A DNA stretch of 64,000 bases. Origin: SFLA01 sp045595165. Lineage in GTDB: Bacteria; Bacillota; Clostridia; Oscillospirales; CAG-382. Location: positions 1 through 64,000 of the forward strand of contig JAZNZY010000021.1 of assembly GCA_045595165.1 (NCBI GenBank). The letters are read 5' to 3'. The position numbers and the translations under genes were made by a program. Under the pieces are notes generated by a model. The model did no database searches and was not told the DNA's origin. It saw only the letters and a program-made list of their open reading frames with translations. Shown in pieces: positions 34,097-42,421 of this stretch (within the stretch, counting starts at the first letter, position 1; the number at the start of each line of letters is the position of its first letter).

Positions 34097-34360
34097 ATGA
34101 AAAAGACAGCATTGATCGCACTTATTTTAGGAATTATAATGCTTGTTACAAGCGTTGTGCTTCCCGTTATTTCCATCATCATTTCATCGGCACAGTCTGC
34201 ATCTATGGGAATTATCGGCGGGGCGGACGGACCCACGGCAATACTTGTTACGTCATCCTTGTTTTTACGCGGATGGCACGTTTTGGGAATACTTGCAGGG
34301 CTTGCGCTGACCGTCACGGGAACAGTACTCCTTATAATTGCAAAGAAAAAGCAAAAATAG
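34097..34360 (+). CDS. Small membrane protein with an OadB-like GGADGPT motif
   Basis: The 87-residue protein has two membrane helices (about 5-28 and 57-80). Between them lies MGIIGGADGPTAI, which closely matches the sodium-site segment of the beta subunit of sodium-pumping decarboxylases (OadB/GcdB), where the full protein has about 430 residues and nine or more helices. The rest of OadB is absent and the frame is intact with its own AAAGGAG. It may be a stand-alone small protein that reuses this motif, not a remnant. It is co-transcribed with the phosphoesterase. Confidence 0.75.
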   Translation: MKKTALIALILGIIMLVTSVVLPVISIIISSAQSASMGIIGGADGPTAILVTSSLFLRGWHVLGILAGLALTVTGTVLLIIAKKKQK

Positions 34361-34368
34361 CATTTTAA

Positions 34369-34397
34369 AAAGCACTTGGATCTATTCCAAGTGCTTT
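34369..34397. terminator. Bidirectional intrinsic terminator containing a stop codon
   Basis: The 12-bp stem AAAGCACTTGGA/TCCAAGTGCTTT has the loop TCTAT. The complement of CTA in the loop (34382-34384) is the TAG stop of the convergent serine hydrolase, whose last codons form one arm. Confidence 0.88.
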
Positions 34398-36136
34398 GTT
34401 GTTTCTATTGCTGTATATTCCGGATTAAAGGTTGCGTTTATGCGGTAGCGGAGATAATCCAGATCCGCTTTGCCGGAAAGGCTTGCCAGCAGACGGTTTT
34501 TGGTAATTCCTCCCGTGAGCTCCACGGCGCGGTCGAAAAGGCGGGCTCCGGGAGTTTCTGTAACGGTAATGCGAAGGACACCGCTTTCCAAAAAGTAAAA
34601 TTTTATTACACGGCTTGAAGCGGTTTCGCAAAAGGCAAGATTCAAGGTTATTACGGGAATACCGTCCTCGTTTTTGCCGTACCTTGCAAAACTGCCCACA
34701 ACATATTTTTCGCCTCTGAAATCCAGTTCCGTGTATTCCCCGCTTTCCGTGCCTGCGGTAACACGGCGGACTCCATCGGGTGAAACGAAATCTATGTGCA
34801 GTTTTTTATCCTCGTAGAAAAAGGATATTTTGGTTATCCCCTCGCCGTAGTTGTTTTGGACAGCCCGCAGGACTACGGGCAAAAGGCTTGCGGAAACCGC
34901 ATTTTTTGAGGTTAAAGAATATGTTTTTCCCGAAACCGAGCGCAAAAACCGCTCTTTTTTTATGCGGGCGATAATCCCATCCCGAGAAGAGCGCATATCC
35001 TCATAAAGCGTTGCCGCCGTTTTTTGCAGTGCGCGGTATGCTTTTTTGTTATCGGGCAGAGGTCCGCCGAAGGAAGCGTGACCGAAGTGCTTTTCAACGA
35101 TAGTAAAAAAGCTGCTTTGCTGGAATACCTCCTCCGTGCCCCCGTTGGAGGCAATTACTATTCCGTTTTCCTTTATTCCCAGCACGTTCTGACCGAACAT
35201 TCCGTTTAACAGAAAGCCCTTGTAATTACGCCCCGTCCAGATCTGGCATCCGTAATCAAAGCCGCCGTATTCTGGCGGGCAGGTGCGGTGGCGGCGAAGC
35301 ATTAAGTTTATATATTTTTCGCTGATTATCCGTCTTTCTTTCCAGACACCGCCGTTCATAATAAGCACGCCCAATTTTGCGGCGTCCTCGCGGCGGAGAT
35401 AAAGCCCCCAACCGCCTTTTTCTATACCCTTTGGGCAGGTTTCCCAAGGGTGCAGGTCTATGCCCAAGGGCTTCCACAGTCTGTCCTCCAGATATTCGTT
35501 TATTCCCACACCCGTAACCTTTTTGATAATGCAGGACAGAATGTAGGTGTTCATACTATTGTATTCGAACTTTTCGCCGCCGTCAAATTTGGTTATAGAT
35601 TCAAAAAACGCCTTTCCCCAATCGTTTTCCGTAACCGCGCCCAGCTCGTTGAAGGATATGCCCGTGGACATTGTGAGCAGTTCCTTTACGGTTATGTTCC
35701 CCTTGGCAATACGGGCGATATTCCCCGCATCCAGCAGGTCTACCACGCGGTCATCGGGGGACAAAGCCCCTTCGTCAAACAGCATTCCGATAGCAAGACT
35801 CACCACGGTCTTGCACATGGAATAGGTGGTATGCCATATCTCGCCCCGATACAAGCCGAAATCCCCTTCAAAAAACACCTTGCCGTTTCTTATAAGGGTT
35901 ATGCCGTGTAGAGCTATGCTTTTATCCGATTCCAGCTCCTTTACAAATGCGTTTACTTTTTCGGAGCTTATTCCCACAGATTCGGGAGTAACACGCTCAA
36001 AGGGCTGGGAAATGGGCATTATACCGGGGAAATCCGGTTTTTGAGGGTAAAACGGGATTGCCGTAAGCGCCTTTTTATTTGGAGAAAACAGACGGTTTAT
36101 AAGCTTTAAGCCCCGTGTGTGAAAGAGCAGATCCAT
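34382..36136 (-). CDS. Serine hydrolase, beta-lactamase/PBP4* type
   Basis: This is a 584-residue protein with SxxK as SMCK near residue 107, YNSMN near 196 in the YxN position, and a GxxG-rich C-terminal segment GMFGQNVLG near 328. The N-terminal catalytic region (about 45-360) is followed by about 200 residues of beta-rich sequence, as in large class C-like esterases. No signal peptide is obvious. It is not related closely to the serine hydrolase at 16460. The substrate is unknown. It is transcribed alone, with a terminator that overlaps its stop codon. Confidence 0.83.
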   Translation of the reverse strand: MDLLFHTRGLKLINRLFSPNKKALTAIPFYPQKPDFPGIMPISQPFERVTPESVGISSEKVNAFVKELESDKSIALHGITLIRNGKVFFEGDFGLYRGEIWHTTYSMCKTVVSLAIGMLFDEGALSPDDRVVDLLDAGNIARIAKGNITVKELLTMSTGISFNELGAVTENDWGKAFFESITKFDGGEKFEYNSMNTYILSCIIKKVTGVGINEYLEDRLWKPLGIDLHPWETCPKGIEKGGWGLYLRREDAAKLGVLIMNGGVWKERRIISEKYINLMLRRHRTCPPEYGGFDYGCQIWTGRNYKGFLLNGMFGQNVLGIKENGIVIASNGGTEEVFQQSSFFTIVEKHFGHASFGGPLPDNKKAYRALQKTAATLYEDMRSSRDGIIARIKKERFLRSVSGKTYSLTSKNAVSASLLPVVLRAVQNNYGEGITKISFFYEDKKLHIDFVSPDGVRRVTAGTESGEYTELDFRGEKYVVGSFARYGKNEDGIPVITLNLAFCETASSRVIKFYFLESGVLRITVTETPGARLFDRAVELTGGITKNRLLASLSGKADLDYLRYRINATFNPEYTAIETTKHLE

Positions 36137-36203
36137 AAAATAACACCACCTTACGGTAAATTATACCACCTAAATGTTAACAAATCAACGAAAGAAAATA
36201 TCG

Positions 36204-36239
36204 AAAAAAGAGAAGGTTTGTAAAAAGCCTTCTCTTTTT
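36204..36239 (-). terminator. Intrinsic terminator after the ABC exporter operon
   Basis: AAAAGAGAAGG and CCTTCTCTTTT pair over 11 bp around an 11-nt loop, with A and T runs on either side, so it can work in both directions. Confidence 0.8.
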
Positions 36240-36251
36240 ATCGCAGTAATT

Positions 36252-38051
36252 TTATTCTGCCGTATCGAACTGGGAATTATACAGTGACGCATAAAATCCG
36301 CCTTGTGCCATAAGGCTATCGTGGGTGCCCTGCTCGGTGATACGTCCATCACGCATAACCAGAATGTTATCCGCCTCCTTTATGGTGGAAAGACGGTGAG
36401 CGATAACAAAGCAGGTCCTGCCCTCCATAAGAGAGCGCATAGCGGACTGAATGTTCTTTTCCGTGCGGGAGTCTACGTTGGAGGTAGCTTCATCGAGAAT
36501 AAGCATAGGCGCATCCGCAAGGAAGGCGCGGGCAATGGTTATGAGTTGTTTTTGCCCCTTGGATATGCTTACGCCGTTATCTGTTATGACGGTATCGTAT
36601 CCTTCGGGCAGGGTGTTTATGAATCCATCTATATGCGCCTGCTTGGCGGCATACTCGATCTGCTCACGGGTGGCGTCCTCCTTACCGTATGCGATATTCT
36701 CCGCAATAGTGCCGCCGAAAAGCCAGGTTTCCTGCAGAACCATTGTATACGCCTTGCGCAAGGAATCACGGGTATACAAGCGGATATCATTGCCGTCCAC
36801 GGTAATGCTGCCCTCGTTTACATCGTAAAACCGCATAAGCAGGTTGATGAGTGTGGTTTTTCCCGCACCCGTGGGACCGACAATCGCTGTTACACTTCCG
36901 GCAGGGACTTTAACCGACATATCCTTTATGACAGTTTTGTCCGCATCGTAACCGAAGGTAACGTCCTTGATCTCCACGTCGCCCTTTACGTCTGTTAAAA
37001 CGATAGCGTTTTCATCGTCAACCGTTTCGGGAGAAGTATCCAGTATACCGAAAATACGGTCTGCCGCCGCCAAAGCGGACTGAAGGTCTGCAAGTATGTT
37101 TGCGAATTCGTTGATAGGGCCTGCGAATTTACGGGAATACTGTACGAATGCAGACAGATCCCCCAAATTCAAAAACAGTATGCTGGCAGGGGGCAGAGTG
37201 CCCGTAAGGGAAAGCATAAAGAATATGCCGCCCATAAGAGTAACCAACGAAACCGAAAGGTTGTTTATGAAGTTTACGCCCGGCCCGATAATAGCACCGT
37301 GGTAGTCCGCTTCATAATAGGCATCGCAGGACCGGGTGTTGCGGGAATCGAAGCTGGCGCAGATATCCTCTTCCCTGCCGTAAATGCGTATGGTACGCTG
37401 ACCGGAAAGCATTTCCTCCGCATAGCCGTTAAGCTCGCCCAGCTTGGCACTCCTTCTTTTGAAAAGAGGACGGGTACGCTTGGTCTTATAGCGGGTAAAC
37501 AGTATGGAAATGGGCACTGTTACGGCAAACACGCCGATAAGCACGGGGGATATGGAAAGCATATATCCCAGCGATCCCACCACCGTAACAACGGAGGCGC
37601 ATATCTGCAACAGATCGTGGGAAAGAGATGCGTTTACCGTGTCTATATCATAAGAAATGTGGCTTACTATATCGCCTGTCTGGTGGGTATCGAAATATCC
37701 CGCAGGCAGGGTGAGCAGGTGGTCGAACACCTCTTTACGCAGGGTGTAGGTTATTTTTTGTCCCAATTTTACAAGCAGAGCCGCAAGAAGGAAGGACAAA
37801 AGCGCAGAAGCCGCATAAACAATAACCATAAGGATAACGTTTATGGTAACCACATCCATATCCACCTTGCCCACGCCGAGGTTTATGGCGTTTATCGCTT
37901 TTGCGGAAAGGGAGGGTCCCAGCAGGGCAAGCAGGTTTGAAGCAAGCATTAAAGCAAACGCCGTTACAACGTATAATTTATGACGGAAAAGATAGCTTCC
38001 CAAACGCAAAAGCGCCGCTTTTTTGCCTTTTAAAGATGTTTTTTTAGTCAA
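36252..38051 (-). CDS. ABC exporter half-transporter, second subunit
   Basis: The 599-residue protein has a six-helix membrane domain and an ATPase domain with Walker A GPTGAGKTT, signature-like SKGQKQL, Walker B MLILDEATSNVD and AHRLST. The signature SKGQ departs from LSGGQ. The start is taken as TTG at 38051, because GGGAGGT stands eight bases ahead; the GTG at 38060 would touch that site. It overlaps the other subunit by 8 bp. The pair resembles heterodimeric multidrug exporters such as BmrCD/LmrCD controlled by a MarR protein. Confidence 0.9.
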   Translation of the reverse strand: MTKKTSLKGKKAALLRLGSYLFRHKLYVVTAFALMLASNLLALLGPSLSAKAINAINLGVGKVDMDVVTINVILMVIVYAASALLSFLLAALLVKLGQKITYTLRKEVFDHLLTLPAGYFDTHQTGDIVSHISYDIDTVNASLSHDLLQICASVVTVVGSLGYMLSISPVLIGVFAVTVPISILFTRYKTKRTRPLFKRRSAKLGELNGYAEEMLSGQRTIRIYGREEDICASFDSRNTRSCDAYYEADYHGAIIGPGVNFINNLSVSLVTLMGGIFFMLSLTGTLPPASILFLNLGDLSAFVQYSRKFAGPINEFANILADLQSALAAADRIFGILDTSPETVDDENAIVLTDVKGDVEIKDVTFGYDADKTVIKDMSVKVPAGSVTAIVGPTGAGKTTLINLLMRFYDVNEGSITVDGNDIRLYTRDSLRKAYTMVLQETWLFGGTIAENIAYGKEDATREQIEYAAKQAHIDGFINTLPEGYDTVITDNGVSISKGQKQLITIARAFLADAPMLILDEATSNVDSRTEKNIQSAMRSLMEGRTCFVIAHRLSTIKEADNILVMRDGRITEQGTHDSLMAQGGFYASLYNSQFDTAE

Positions 38052-39798
38052 GTACGGCACCTCCCATCTGCGAATTGCTTATATCACGGTATTCTTCGCT
38101 CATTTCCAAAAGGTACTCGTGAGTGCCCATTGCGCTTATTCTACCTTCGGAAAGGACGATTATCTTATCGCAACTCATAACCGAGCTTACACGCTGTGCT
38201 ACGATAACTGTGGTACTTGAAGCCGTGTCCGTCTTAAGCGCCTTACGCAAGGCGGAATCGGTGCGGTAATCCAAAGCGGAGGAGGAATCGTCCAGCACCA
38301 AAATCTCGGGGTTGCCCGCAACAGCACGGGAGATAAGTGTTCTTTGCTTTTGTCCGCCGGAAAGGTTGTTGCCCTTCGAGGTAAGCTCGCGCTCGTACCC
38401 CTCGTCAAATCCGGTTATAAACCCGTCTGCCTGTGCGGTTACGGCGGCAGAGCGCATTGCTTCATCGGAAATATCGCGGTAAAACTTTATGTTTTCGTTT
38501 ATTTTACCTGCAAAGATAAAATCGTTTTGCATAGCTGCGCCGAACATTGTGTGCAGCTTGTCCGCAGGAATGGTGCGGATGTTCTTGCCGTCTATATACA
38601 CGTCCCCCTCGGTGGCATCGTAAAGGCGCATAAGAAGGGCGAGTATTGTGGTCTTTCCGCTTCCCGTTGCACCGATAATGCCCAGGGACTGCCCTTTTTC
38701 AAGGGTGAAAGAAATATCGTGAAGCACGTTTTTGGTGTTGTTATATGCGAAGGAAACCTTATCAAAGCGGATAAAGCTGCCGTCTTTTTTGGGAGGATAG
38801 TCGGTTTCGGAGCATACTTGCAGGTCTGCGGGAGTATCCAGTACCTCCGCAACTCTGCCTGCGGAAGCTGAAGCCTTTGAAAAGATAACGAAAAGCCTGG
38901 AAATCGCCAGCATCGCCATAGAAATAAGGGTGAAATACTGGATAAACGCAACTATTTTGCCCGGCTCGGTAAGATCGGCGTTTACACGGAAAGCGCCGAT
39001 AAATACCACGGCGGTAAGGCCCAAATTCATAAAAAAGGTCATTACGGGGTTGGATGCCGCCATGGTGATATTTGCTCTTTTCTCCTTTGCGGCAAGGTTG
39101 CGGTTGGCGGTATCGTAGCGGCGGGTTTCGTATTCTTTGCGGGAAAGCGCTTTTATAACGCGAATTCCCTGAGCGTCCTCACGGACTACCTTTACCATTC
39201 CGTCCACCGCCTTCTGGGTATCGCGGAACATGGGAAGGCCTTTGCGGGAAATGCCGTAAACGGTAATAAATATAAAAGGCAGCACGCACGCCATTACTCC
39301 CGTTAACACAGGGTCAAGCGTTGCGGTAATAATAAGTCCGCCGATAAGCATTATGGGAGCGCGTATTCCCATACGCTGTACCACGTTCATAAAGTGGTGG
39401 ATATTATATGTATCCGTGGTGAGGCGGCTTTCCAGAGATGCAACGGTATATCCATCCGTCTGGGCAGGAGAAAGGGACATAGTGCGCTTAAAAAGATCGC
39501 TTCTTATCTCTCCTGCTACGGATTTGGAAACCTTTGCCGCCATTCTGTTTGCGGTAATGTTGCCCACCACCGCCAGAGCGGCGCAAAGCATCATAAACAA
39601 TGACCAAATTACTATTCGCTTTATAACAGCCGCAGTATCTACGTCGGTCTGTCCCTCAAGAGGGCGGATAATATAGTCGATAATATAGCTTAAAATATAC
39701 GGTAACGCCAATTCAGCCATGGTGGCGAGTATCTTTACGGTAAAGGATACCGTCATTCTGCCGCCGTAGGGCTTAAGGTACAAAAGTATTTTCTTCAA
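38044..39798 (-). CDS. ABC exporter half-transporter, first subunit
   Basis: The 584-residue protein has an exporter membrane domain and an ATPase with Walker A GATGSGKTT, signature LSGGQKQR, and Walker B ILVLDDSSSALD, where the catalytic Glu after the Asp is replaced by Asp. The H-loop is VAQRVS, with Gln in place of His. Those changes are typical of the degenerate site in heterodimeric exporters. The start is TTG at 39798, which overlaps the TGA of the MarR gene and follows GGGAG. Together with the 36252 gene it should form one exporter. Confidence 0.92.
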   Translation of the reverse strand: MKKILLYLKPYGGRMTVSFTVKILATMAELALPYILSYIIDYIIRPLEGQTDVDTAAVIKRIVIWSLFMMLCAALAVVGNITANRMAAKVSKSVAGEIRSDLFKRTMSLSPAQTDGYTVASLESRLTTDTYNIHHFMNVVQRMGIRAPIMLIGGLIITATLDPVLTGVMACVLPFIFITVYGISRKGLPMFRDTQKAVDGMVKVVREDAQGIRVIKALSRKEYETRRYDTANRNLAAKEKRANITMAASNPVMTFFMNLGLTAVVFIGAFRVNADLTEPGKIVAFIQYFTLISMAMLAISRLFVIFSKASASAGRVAEVLDTPADLQVCSETDYPPKKDGSFIRFDKVSFAYNNTKNVLHDISFTLEKGQSLGIIGATGSGKTTILALLMRLYDATEGDVYIDGKNIRTIPADKLHTMFGAAMQNDFIFAGKINENIKFYRDISDEAMRSAAVTAQADGFITGFDEGYERELTSKGNNLSGGQKQRTLISRAVAGNPEILVLDDSSSALDYRTDSALRKALKTDTASSTTVIVAQRVSSVMSCDKIIVLSEGRISAMGTHEYLLEMSEEYRDISNSQMGGAVLD

Positions 39799-40250
39799 AG
39801 ACGTTCTCCCTCCCCTGCCGTTTCCGAAAGCTCGCCGTATGATGCGGCTTTTTTTGCGATTTTTTGCAGTACTGACATAAACACCGCAAATTCTTCTTCG
39901 TTTATATCGGCGGTGATGTATTCGTTCCAATCCTTCAGGATACTGCGTATGCGGGGCAGTTCATCTAACGCCTTTTCCGTGGGGTACACAAGCAAAACTC
40001 TTTTGTCGGTTTCGCTTTGTTCCCTGCGGACGTACCCGTGGGATTCAAGATAAGAAAGGGCTCGGGTAACATTGCTTTTGTTTATATATACCATCTTGCA
40101 AAGTGCTTCTTGGGTTACACCGGGATTTCTGCAAAGGGTGAGTATATACGGGAAATGGCAAGCTCCCAGCCCCGTCCCCTCAAGGCGGTCTGCGCGGTAC
40201 ATCATACCGCAACGGCTTATGATATTTATATAACGCATTGTGGATGCCAT
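39795..40250 (-). CDS. MarR-family transcriptional regulator
   Basis: The 151-residue protein has the winged-helix of MarR regulators: a helix-turn-helix VTQEALCKMVYINKSNVTRA near 43-63 and the wing RREQSETDKRVLLVYPT. It heads the operon with the two ABC subunits and overlaps the first by 4 bp. A perfect 14-bp palindrome lies between its promoter and start codon. It probably represses its own operon and releases DNA upon binding a small molecule, as is common in such exporters. Confidence 0.9.
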   Translation of the reverse strand: MASTMRYINIISRCGMMYRADRLEGTGLGACHFPYILTLCRNPGVTQEALCKMVYINKSNVTRALSYLESHGYVRREQSETDKRVLLVYPTEKALDELPRIRSILKDWNEYITADINEEEFAVFMSVLQKIAKKAASYGELSETAGEGERL

Positions 40251-40274
40251 AAAGCTACCTCTTTATAAAAATTA

Positions 40275-40328
40275 GTTGCGCGCGCAACGATTTGCAGAAA
40301 GTATAGCATATTTGTAAAATAATGTCAA
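40275..40328 (-). promoter_or_regulatory. MarR-exporter operon promoter with palindromic operator
   Basis: On the minus strand TTGACA (complement of 40323-40328), 17 bp and TATACT (complement of 40300-40305) form the promoter. The perfect palindrome GTTGCGCGCGCAAC (40275-40288) lies just after the transcription start, where a bound MarR dimer would block elongation. It is the clearest GC-rich palindrome in an AT-rich gap. Confidence 0.85.
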
Positions 40329-40403
40329 GTAATGTATTGCCCAAGGTAACGTCTTGAAGCTGATGCGATGGCTAAATAGCCCGGAACGTAAAAACGCATA
40401 AAA

Positions 40404-40427
40404 AGAAATCCGCCAAAGCGGATTTCT
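40404..40427 (-). terminator. Intrinsic terminator of the perR-rubrerythrin operon
   Basis: AGAAATCCGC and GCGGATTTCT pair over 10 bp with a CAAA loop. On the minus strand a run of T follows. The rest of the 329-bp gap from 40251 to 40579 holds the MarR operator and a family C element. Confidence 0.8.
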
Positions 40428-40456
40428 ATCTTAAAGCAAGCAATAATGCAAACAAT

Positions 40457-40492
40457 CACCCCAAGAAGCCTAGCGGCTTCTCGGGGACCCCG
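40457..40492 (+). repeat. Family C element C6
   Basis: CACCCC, arm AAGAAGCC, loop TAGC, arm GGCTTCTC, GGGGACCCCG. It differs from C2 (9313) in the loop and in one arm base. It is antisense to the flanking transcripts, so it is not tied to gene ends of one orientation. Confidence 0.9.
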
Positions 40493-40579
40493 ATAATAAT
40501 GGCGAGAGCAAAACTTATTGCCCTCGCCAATTTTTATTTATTTGCGTTTTTACGATCTGCACCGTTTAGGCGAGCCGAA

Positions 40580-41113
40580 TTAGTAGTTGATCTTCTTCTC
40601 TGCGAAGTATGCCTGAGGATGTGCGCAAACGGGGCATACGTTGGGAGCCTTCTTGCCGATAACTACGTGGCCGCAGTTAAGGCATTCCCAGATAGTATCG
40701 CCTTCCTTGCTGAACACAAGACCTTCCTTGCAGTTCTTAAGAAGCTTTCTGTATCTTTCTTCGTGTTCCTTTTCGATAGCTGCTACGCCCTCGAAAAGCT
40801 TTGCGATAGCTTCAAGGCCTTCTTCACGAGCTTCCTTTGCGAAGGTATCGTACATATCGGTCCACTCGTAGTTTTCGCCTTCTGCAGCAGCCTCAAGGTT
40901 TGCTTCGGTGTTGCCGATGCCGCCGAGAAGCTTGAACCACATTTTTGCGTGTTCTTTTTCGTTGTTTGCGGTTTCTTCAAAAATATTTGCGATCTGAACG
41001 TAGCCTTCCTTGCGTGCTACGGATGCGAAATAGGTATATTTGTTTCTTGCCTGGGATTCGCCTGCAAAAGCGGTCATAAGATTCTGTTCAGTCTTGGTTC
41101 CTTTAATGTTCAT
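40580..41113 (-). CDS. rbr: Rubrerythrin
   Basis: The 177-residue protein has a four-helix ferritin-like domain with the di-iron ExxH motifs (ESQARN, NEKEH and IEKEHEERY) and a C-terminal rubredoxin-like domain with the CxxC pairs CLNCG and CPVCAH. It reduces hydrogen peroxide in the cytoplasm of anaerobes. It lies 18 bp after the PerR-like gene on the same strand. The preferred-codon pattern suggests high expression, and control by peroxide through the neighbouring regulator is likely. Confidence 0.96.
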   Translation of the reverse strand: MNIKGTKTEQNLMTAFAGESQARNKYTYFASVARKEGYVQIANIFEETANNEKEHAKMWFKLLGGIGNTEANLEAAAEGENYEWTDMYDTFAKEAREEGLEAIAKLFEGVAAIEKEHEERYRKLLKNCKEGLVFSKEGDTIWECLNCGHVVIGKKAPNVCPVCAHPQAYFAEKKINY

Positions 41114-41131
41114 TGTGTTTCTCCTTAATTT

Positions 41132-41503
41132 TTAAACTGTATATTTTTTTATTTTTTTACATTCTTCACATTCCCTGCGCACGGTAAGCTCATAGGAAAC
41201 ACATTCTCCCAAAGCTCGCTCCAATGCATACGAAACCTCTTGGGATAGGTCGCTCACATCCCCGCAACTTGGGCAAACTGCGTGCCCGTGAGGTGTAAGT
41301 GTCTTATCAAATCTGTCTGCCGCGAAGGGAACTGCGATCCTGCGGATGAGCCCTTCCTCTGCCAGTTTGCCCAAATTGCGGTATATCGTGCCCAAGGATA
41401 CGTTGGGTATATCCTCTTTTACCCTTGCACATATCATATCCGCATCCGGATGACAGCAGCTTTCACGCACGGCGGAAAGTATTGCTTCTCTTTGCCTTGA
41501 CAT
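41132..41503 (-). CDS. perR: Fur-family regulator, PerR-like
   Basis: The 123-residue protein is a Fur-family metalloregulator: a winged helix with SLGTIYRNLGKLAEEGLI near 36-53, a metal-ligand segment PHGHAVCPSC and a second Cys pair CEEC that complete the structural zinc site. It is rather short at the N-terminus compared with Bacillus PerR (145 residues), beginning directly at the SRQREAIL helix. The context with rubrerythrin points to PerR (peroxide sensing) over Fur or Zur. GGAGG stands in front of the ATG. A 7-1-7 inverted repeat overlaps its promoter. Confidence 0.88.
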   Translation of the reverse strand: MSRQREAILSAVRESCCHPDADMICARVKEDIPNVSLGTIYRNLGKLAEEGLIRRIAVPFAADRFDKTLTPHGHAVCPSCGDVSDLSQEVSYALERALGECVSYELTVRRECEECKKIKKYTV

Positions 41504-41529
41504 TTGCGCCTCCTTTCAAAAAGTAGGAA

Positions 41530-41571
41530 TGATTACTGTTATTAGTATATCATAAATTCTGCAAATGTCAA
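41530..41571 (-). promoter_or_regulatory. perR-rbr promoter with a Per-box-like repeat
   Basis: On the minus strand TTGACA (complement of 41566-41571), 16 bp, TATACT (complement of 41544-41549). TGATTAC-T-GTTATTA (41530-41544) is a 7-1-7 inverted repeat with five of seven pairs, at the transcription start, where an autorepressor would bind. Confidence 0.6.
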
Positions 41572-41603
41572 TAGGAAAAACACAAAAATATAAAAATTTT
41601 TCT

Positions 41604-42383
41604 TTACACCGTTAAAGCCTTGTTTTTAAGACGCAGGTTGTCTGCGATCATAGCGATAAATTCCGAATTGGTAGGCTTTCCTCTGGAATTTTGTACGGTG
41701 TAGCCAAAGAAGGAGTTGAGCACCTCAAGATCCCCTCTGTCCCACGCCACCTCGATCGCGTGGCGGATAGCCCTTTCCACACGGGAGGAGGTGGTGCCGT
41801 ATTTCTTCGCCACCGAGGGATACAATACCTTCGTTACGGAGTTGATTATATCGTTATCGTTTATTGTCATTATTATAGCCGTGCGGAGATACTGGTATCC
41901 CTTAATATGTGCGGGAACGCCGATTTGATGTATTATTTTGGTCACTTGTGCTTCAAGATCGGTTTCATCGTTTTCTCTGCGCACGCGCAACCTTCGGGAT
42001 TTATCCGCAAGGCGCACCACACGCTCTGCAAGAGTAGTGTAATCCGGCGGCTTGATCATACAATAAGAAGCGCCCGCTTCACAGCACTCCTCGAAAAGCT
42101 CCTCTGAATTAAACGCCGACATCATTATAAACGCGGGAGCATTATCCCCAAGCTGTTTTCTGCACTCCCTTATCAGCCCTGCGCCGTCAAGCACGCCCAG
42201 ATACAGTTCGCTTATTACCACATTCGGCTTGCTTCTGCAGATTCGTGTGAACGCCTCCCTTCCGTCCGATGCCTCGCCTACTATCTCCACGCCTCGGGGA
42301 CGGAGATGCTGTACGCACTGGGCGCGAAACTCCGCCGAACCGTCTGCTATAAATACTCTCGCTCTTGTCTGCTGTTTTTCCAT
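41604..42383 (-). CDS. spo0A: Spo0A sporulation master regulator with altered receiver domain
   Basis: The 259-residue protein has a nearly canonical Spo0A DNA-binding half (about 145-255: IGVPAHIKGYQYLR, SRVERAIRHAIEVAW, KPTNSEFIAMIAD), so the identity is secure. The receiver half has changed. Aligned with Bacillus subtilis Spo0A, the phosphorylated Asp56 position is Glu59 (ISELYLG; codon 42207-42209), the acidic-pair position Asp11 is Gly15, and the Pro after the phosphorylation site is lost. Ser89 (for Thr) and Lys111 remain. Phosphorelay control is therefore doubtful, and Glu may mimic the active state. A promoter with repeated half-sites lies upstream. Confidence 0.95.
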   Translation of the reverse strand: MEKQQTRARVFIADGSAEFRAQCVQHLRPRGVEIVGEASDGREAFTRICRSKPNVVISELYLGVLDGAGLIRECRKQLGDNAPAFIMMSAFNSEELFEECCEAGASYCMIKPPDYTTLAERVVRLADKSRRLRVRRENDETDLEAQVTKIIHQIGVPAHIKGYQYLRTAIIMTINDNDIINSVTKVLYPSVAKKYGTTSSRVERAIRHAIEVAWDRGDLEVLNSFFGYTVQNSRGKPTNSEFIAMIADNLRLKNKALTV

Positions 42384-42421
42384 TGCCGTTACATCCTTTC
42401 AAAAATGCATTATGTTTTCCG

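Noticed and set aside
40499..40530. Terminator for rubrerythrin at GGCGAG...CTCGCC
   Set aside because: On the minus strand no T run follows the stem; the hairpin at 40404-40427 fits better.
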